Part shown: piece by piece, positions 5,759 to 8,811 of the stretch
How positions within the stretch are numbered: position 1 is the stretch's first letter
Layout of the letters: every line of letters begins with the position of its first letter
Assembly: GCA_020216845.1 (NCBI GenBank)
Contig: JAIWNK010000164.1
Location: 1-8,811 of the forward strand
DNA length: 8,811 bases
Reading direction: 5' to 3'
Source of the DNA: Anaerolinea sp.
Lineage (GTDB): Bacteria > Chloroflexota > Anaerolineae > Anaerolineales > Anaerolineaceae
The notes under the pieces: generated by a model
Databases searched by the model: none
What the model was told of the DNA's origin: nothing
What the model saw: the letters and a program-made list of their open reading frames with translations, nothing else
Program-made: the position numbers and the translations under genes

Positions 5759-5785
5759 AAAGCCCTTTTCTTTAACATTTTAAGG

Positions 5786-5791
5786 TATAAT
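5786..5791 (+). promoter_or_regulatory. Consensus -10 hexamer before the response regulator gene
   Basis: A perfect TATAAT lies in the 108-bp gap between the PIG-L gene and the regulator gene; no convincing -35 stands 16-18 bases upstream. Transcription would start near 5798, giving a leader of about 70 bases. At the expected start there are two GACAT copies six bases apart (5797-5801 and 5803-5807) and a small palindrome ACATCATGT (5804-5812), which could be a binding site, possibly for the regulator itself; this is a guess. Confidence 0.5.
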
Positions 5792-5866
5792 GAAATGACA
5801 TAGACATCATGTTAGCAGTCTCCAGGAATTCCCCGAAACGCACCATCTCAATGAACGAAGTGATCC

Positions 5867-6589
5867 ATGAAAACAAAAATTTTGCTCATTGAAGGAAAGC
5901 ACTCTGATCACCCTTCTTTTGTCAGCGGTCTGACCAAGAAGGGTTTTCAGGTGGAAAGCGTTCCCAACGGGAATGCGGCCCTCAAACGCATTCACGAAGC
6001 GCATCCGCACCTGCTGATTGTAGATGCGGCTTCGTTGCGCACAAGCGGCACGCGCATCTGTCAGGCGCTGCGGCGCGCTGCGCCGGGCATTCCGCTGCTT
6101 GTCATCCTTGAAGAAGCCGCTCTGGAAGATAAAAAGCTCCAGGCGGATGCTGTCTTGCACCTGCCGTTCACCCTGCAAAAATTGGTCAACCGCATTCAAC
6201 CATTCCTGCCCACCGCTCCGACCAACCTGTTGCAGGCCGGGCCGATCCAACTGGATATCCAAAACCATGTTGTGCGCTGCTACAACCGCCAAACACGCCT
6301 GACGCCGCGGCTGATGACCTTGTTGCGCATGTTGATGGAACACCCTGGCGAGGTGATCGAGCGCGAAAAACTCTTCCGCGAAGCCTGGCAAACCACCTAC
6401 GCCGGCGATATGCGCACCCTGGATGTACACATCAGCTGGTTGCGCCAGGCCATCGAAGAAGACCCGCGCAACCCGCGCCTGATCAAAACATTGCGCGGCC
6501 AGGGCTACCGCTTGGATGTTGAAAACTTTGATACGCCAACGCAGCCATTGGTGACGCAAGAAAGCACAGAAATCACCCAGGTTCTATAA
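5867..6589 (+). CDS. OmpR/PhoB-type response regulator with degenerate receiver
   Basis: A 240-residue transcription factor. Residues 1-115 form a receiver-like domain: D53 (LLIVDAAS) remains at the phosphoacceptor place, but the acidic pair is reduced to E9-G10, the conserved Thr/Ser after strand 4 is replaced (E82), and the Lys before the cis-Pro is L99 (LHLPF). Residues 124-217 are a complete winged-helix Trans_reg_C domain, with LTPRLMTLLRMLMEHPGEVI, LDVHISWLRQAIEEDP and the wing TLRGQGYRLD. A polar 22-residue tail follows. No histidine kinase gene adjoins it. The lost pocket residues suggest that activity does not depend on ordinary phosphorylation, perhaps depending on dimer formation or a ligand. 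The ribosome site is weak (GAAGTGA a few bases before the ATG). The targets are unknown. Confidence 0.9.
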   Translation: MKTKILLIEGKHSDHPSFVSGLTKKGFQVESVPNGNAALKRIHEAHPHLLIVDAASLRTSGTRICQALRRAAPGIPLLVILEEAALEDKKLQADAVLHLPFTLQKLVNRIQPFLPTAPTNLLQAGPIQLDIQNHVVRCYNRQTRLTPRLMTLLRMLMEHPGEVIEREKLFREAWQTTYAGDMRTLDVHISWLRQAIEEDPRNPRLIKTLRGQGYRLDVENFDTPTQPLVTQESTEITQVL

Positions 6590-6621
6590 AAAAAGCAGGG
6601 CTGCCTCATTCGGCAGCCCTG
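6588..6621 (-). terminator. Intrinsic terminator of the decarboxylase operon
   Basis: CAGGGCTGCC (6596-6605) and GGCAGCCCTG (6612-6621) form a perfect 10-bp GC-rich stem with a 6-nt loop. On the minus strand the stem is followed one base later by seven T (6594-6588), so it is a strong Rho-independent terminator for the mmd operon. The T-run overlaps the stop codon of the convergent regulator gene. On the plus strand it is followed only by TTGCTT, so it may stop regulator transcripts less efficiently. A smaller hairpin, GGCCA-GGAA-TGGCC (6642-6655), lies between it and the mmdB stop. Confidence 0.92.
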
Positions 6622-6658
6622 TTGCTTACCCAAACTTGCCTGGCCAGGAATGGCCGGT

Positions 6659-7828
6659 TTAGCCGAAGCCCAACCCCTTGACCAGCGCCAGCAGCAAGCC
6701 GCCGGCAATCACCGAGCCAAGCTGCCCAGCCGTGTTCGAGCCCATGGCGTGCATCAGAATAAAGTTGCTGAAATCTTCATCCTGTGCCATCTTGGCAGAG
6801 ATGCGCCCGGCCATCGGGAAGGCGCTGATGCCGCACGCACCAATCAGCGGGTTGATCTTGTAGCCCGAAATGAAGCACATCAGCTTGCCAAACAGCAGCC
6901 CGGCAACCGTATCAATCACAAACGCCAGCAGGCCCAGCCCCAAAATCTTCAGCGTATCCCACTGTAAGCCTATCGCCGGGTCGAACAAGAATTTGCTCGC
7001 CGTCATGGTTGCGCCAACCGAAAGCCCCAAGAAGAGGGTGGAAATGTTGATGATTTCGTTCTGAACGGCCTTGTTCAACCGATCCACCACACCGCTTTCC
7101 TTGATCAGGTTGCCCAGCATCAACGAGGCAATCAGCGGGGCAGCATCGGGTGCCACCAGGCTAACGACAATGGTAACAATCACCGGGAAGAGCACCACCG
7201 CCAAATGCGGCACCGGAATGGGCGAATAATCCATGCGCACCAGGCGCTCGCGGCGCGTCGTCAGCAGCTTCATGATCGGCGGTTGGATAATGGGCACCAG
7301 GCTCATGTAGGAATAGGCCGCCACAGCCACCGGTCCCAACATATCGGGGGCAAGTTTGGTGGTGACGAAGATTGCCGTCGGGCCGTCAATGGCGCCAATC
7401 ACACCAATCGAGGCAGCCTGATTCATATTGAAGCCCAGCCACAGCGCCAGCAGCAGCGTGCCATAAATGCCAAACTGACCCGCAGCGCCCAACAACACCA
7501 TCTTCGGCTGCGAAAGCAACGGGCGGAAGTCAATCATTGCGCCCACGCCAACAAAGATGAGCAGCGGGAAGAGCTCAGTCTTGATGCCAGCACGGTAAAT
7601 GATATTCATCCAGTTGTCTTGCAACTCCGCCGGAATGCCATCCCCAGCCGGCATGCCGATATTGGCAAAAATACAACCAATGCCAATCGGCAGCAACAAG
7701 ACCGGTTCAATTTCTTTCTTGACCGCCAGCCAAATCAGCACACAGCCCACCAGCAGCATCACCCCGTTGGCCCAGGTGAAGGCCGATAAGCCTTTGGTGA
7801 GAAACATCAACACATTGGAGAAGTCCAT
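6659..7828 (-). CDS. mmdB: Sodium-pumping decarboxylase beta subunit (carboxybiotin decarboxylase)
   Basis: A 389-residue inner-membrane subunit of the OadB/MmdB/GcdB family. It removes CO2 from carboxybiotin on the carrier protein, consuming a periplasmic proton, and couples this to export of Na+. Hallmarks are GAIDGPTAIF (145-154; D148 is the counterpart of the essential Asp in Klebsiella OadB), SYMSLVPIIQPPIM (173-186; Y174), GLSVGATM (268-275) and HAMGSNTAGQLGSVIAGG (360-377; N365 near the second Na+ site). FVGVGAMIDF (92-101) and LMLGNLIKESGVVDRL (236-251) are also typical. Length is normal and all key residues are present. AAGGAG stands 5 bases before the ATG. It is the last gene of the operon, 15 bases after the biotin carrier gene, and followed by a strong terminator. 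The Na+ rather than H+ specificity is from family knowledge. Confidence 0.96.
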   Translation of the reverse strand: MDFSNVLMFLTKGLSAFTWANGVMLLVGCVLIWLAVKKEIEPVLLLPIGIGCIFANIGMPAGDGIPAELQDNWMNIIYRAGIKTELFPLLIFVGVGAMIDFRPLLSQPKMVLLGAAGQFGIYGTLLLALWLGFNMNQAASIGVIGAIDGPTAIFVTTKLAPDMLGPVAVAAYSYMSLVPIIQPPIMKLLTTRRERLVRMDYSPIPVPHLAVVLFPVIVTIVVSLVAPDAAPLIASLMLGNLIKESGVVDRLNKAVQNEIINISTLFLGLSVGATMTASKFLFDPAIGLQWDTLKILGLGLLAFVIDTVAGLLFGKLMCFISGYKINPLIGACGISAFPMAGRISAKMAQDEDFSNFILMHAMGSNTAGQLGSVIAGGLLLALVKGLGFG

Positions 7829-7843
7829 TGCATCTCCTTGGGG

Positions 7844-8275
7844 TTAATCTTTGAACTCGACCAACGGCTGTCCATGCCGGACAGTATCACCGGCGCTGAT
7901 CAACACAGAAGCAATGACGCCCTCACGCGAAGCGCGAATGATGTTCTTCATCTTCATTGCTTCCAGAATACACAGCTCCTGACCGTGCTTGACGGCATCA
8001 CCGGGCTTGACCGCCACGCTGATAATCACGCCGGGGATGGGCGCGGTGACGGCCTTGCTGACATCTGCGACCACTGCGGGGGTCTCGGCACTCGTGGCCG
8101 CCACCGGGGGCGTCACAGACGCACAGCCAGGAAGCGACGCAGCAACGGGCGCTTCATCCGCCTCGGGCCAAACAGCAAACGTCTCGCCTTCGATCGTCGC
8201 AAGCACCGGGCGAGCAGACAGGTCGGCTACCTCAACTTCAAAAATTTGGTCTTCAATCTTGACGCGTATTTTCAT
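7844..8275 (-). CDS. mmdC: Biotin carboxyl carrier protein of the decarboxylase
   Basis: A 143-residue biotinyl-domain protein that carries the carboxyl group from the carboxyltransferase to the membrane beta subunit. The C-terminal biotinyl domain (about 76-142) has the motif EAMKM, with K108 as the biotinylated lysine, preceded by PIPGVIISVAVKPGDAV and followed by a matching half-domain. The N-terminal part (1-40) is a small beta-rich region usual in this family, joined by an Ala/Pro/Thr-rich flexible linker (41-75). The ATG overlaps the upstream TGA by one base (TGATG), so translation is coupled. A free carrier, not fused to the carboxyltransferase, fits methylmalonyl-CoA and glutaconyl-CoA decarboxylases rather than oxaloacetate decarboxylase. 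Confidence 0.94.
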   Translation of the reverse strand: MKIRVKIEDQIFEVEVADLSARPVLATIEGETFAVWPEADEAPVAASLPGCASVTPPVAATSAETPAVVADVSKAVTAPIPGVIISVAVKPGDAVKHGQELCILEAMKMKNIIRASREGVIASVLISAGDTVRHGQPLVEFKD

Positions 8276-8643
8276 CAGGCACCTCGATTCTTACGAGTGA
8301 ACAGGCTGGCACGATCGCCCAAGACAGCTGCACGCCCGGCAGCCTGCCAGGGACTGACAGACACCGCGGATTGCTGCGGGCGCACCTGCGCCCGTTGCCG
8401 GGCCAGGGCAACCGCAACCGCCGCGGCTGCGGCGCGGGCCTTACGGCCATCCGGCGCAGCAATTGTTTCGGCAACAGGCTCACCGGCCTCTTCTTCATCT
8501 TCTTTTTCTTTTGCACGGATCGTCTCAAGCCATGCTGCACCGCGCACCATCAGGTACATCAGCCCCCACAGCAAGATGATCATGACAAAGACCAGGCCCA
8601 TGCCAATGCCGGTGATGATCAAACCAGCAACGAAATTGCTCAT
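8275..8643 (-). CDS. mmdD: OadG-like small membrane subunit of the decarboxylase
   Basis: A 122-residue protein with one N-terminal membrane helix (about 5-32, IITGIGMGLVFVMIILLWGL) of the OadG/MmdD type, then a charged segment (43-55, KAKEKEDEEE-like acidic/lysine-rich) and an Ala/Arg-rich tail. Such subunits hold the soluble carboxyltransferase on the membrane beta subunit and stabilise the complex. AGGAG lies 7 bases before the ATG at 8643, which is 12 bases past the stop of the carboxyltransferase gene. The order alpha, OadG-like, carrier, beta agrees with mmd operons such as that of Veillonella, except that no mmdE-type small gene lies between. The alanine-rich tail is probably flexible and lineage-specific. 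Confidence 0.85.
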   Translation of the reverse strand: MSNFVAGLIITGIGMGLVFVMIILLWGLMYLMVRGAAWLETIRAKEKEDEEEAGEPVAETIAAPDGRKARAAAAAVAVALARQRAQVRPQQSAVSVSPWQAAGRAAVLGDRASLFTRKNRGA

Positions 8644-8655
8644 GACAGGCTCCTG

Positions 8656-8811
8656 TTAGACCGGCATATTGCCGTGCTTGCGCGGCAGGGGCTGAGCGAC
8701 CTTGTTGCGCAGGGCCGCCAAGGCAGCGATGACACGTGCCCGCGTCTCGCGCGGCTCAATCACATCATCAATGTAGCCGCTGCTTGCCGCCGCATAGGGG
8801 TTGAGGAAGCG
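8656..8811 (-). CDS. mmdA: Acyl-CoA carboxyltransferase (methylmalonyl-CoA decarboxylase alpha), C-terminus only
   Basis: The last 51 residues and stop codon of a gene whose 5' part lies beyond the right edge of the window. The tail NPYAAASSGYIDDVIEPRET followed by RARVIAALAALRNK and ending PRKHGNMPV is the signature C-terminus of the MmdA/PccB carboxyltransferase family (usual form ...KHGNIPL). In the decarboxylase it moves the carboxyl group from the CoA ester, probably (S)-methylmalonyl-CoA, to biotin. Its distance of 12 bases to the OadG-like gene supports one transcript. The methylmalonyl specificity is inferred from the tail and operon order; the substrate pocket is not visible here. 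Confidence 0.9.
   Translation of the reverse strand, partial: RFLNPYAAASSGYIDDVIEPRETRARVIAALAALRNKVAQPLPRKHGNMPV

Noticed and set aside
5753..5780. Possible terminator after the PIG-L gene (AAAAAG near CTTTTC)
   Set aside because: The pairing is short and AT-only, with almost no loop and no GC stem; not a convincing terminator.

Overview
The window looks like chromosomal DNA from a GC-rich, probably anaerobic or fermentative bacterium. Gene content and protein style suggest the Chloroflexota, perhaps Anaerolineae, but this is an inference from family resemblance, not a phylogenetic result.

Left part (1-1821, minus strand). A REP-associated tyrosine transposase (RAYT, HUH/Y1 type) lies beside REP-like palindromes. 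A perfect 28-bp palindrome sits inside its reading frame, directly joined to a 15-bp tandem repeat of about 12 copies that the gene translates as a five-residue repeat. Upstream of it is a DUF4268 protein with a PD-(D/E)XK-like nuclease fold signature. A gene-poor stretch (1822-2293) follows, holding an inverted repeat and a probable promoter.

Middle part (2294-6589). A 13-segment-type lactate permease family transporter is on the plus strand and converges, with interlocked stop codons, on a two-gene minus-strand operon (a small conserved-looking protein, then a polytopic membrane protein). That operon is divergent from a PIG-L/LmbE-type deacetylase gene that seems to be transcribed as a leaderless mRNA. 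Next comes an orphan OmpR/PhoB-type regulator whose receiver domain has lost most of its phosphorylation pocket.

Right part (6588-8811, minus strand). A tightly packed operon encodes a biotin-dependent, membrane-bound, sodium-pumping acyl-CoA decarboxylase: the C-terminus of the carboxyltransferase subunit (cut by the window edge), an OadG-like small membrane subunit, the biotin carrier protein and the sodium-transporting beta subunit. It ends in a strong intrinsic terminator. The carboxyltransferase tail and gene order fit methylmalonyl-CoA decarboxylase (mmdA-mmdD-mmdC-mmdB). The complex would decarboxylate a CoA ester and export Na+. Together with a lactate/organic-acid permease this fits a fermentative, Na+-using energy metabolism, although the two loci are not co-transcribed.

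The most unusual item is the RAYT gene whose coding region contains its own REP-like palindrome and a minisatellite apparently grown from one arm of it.
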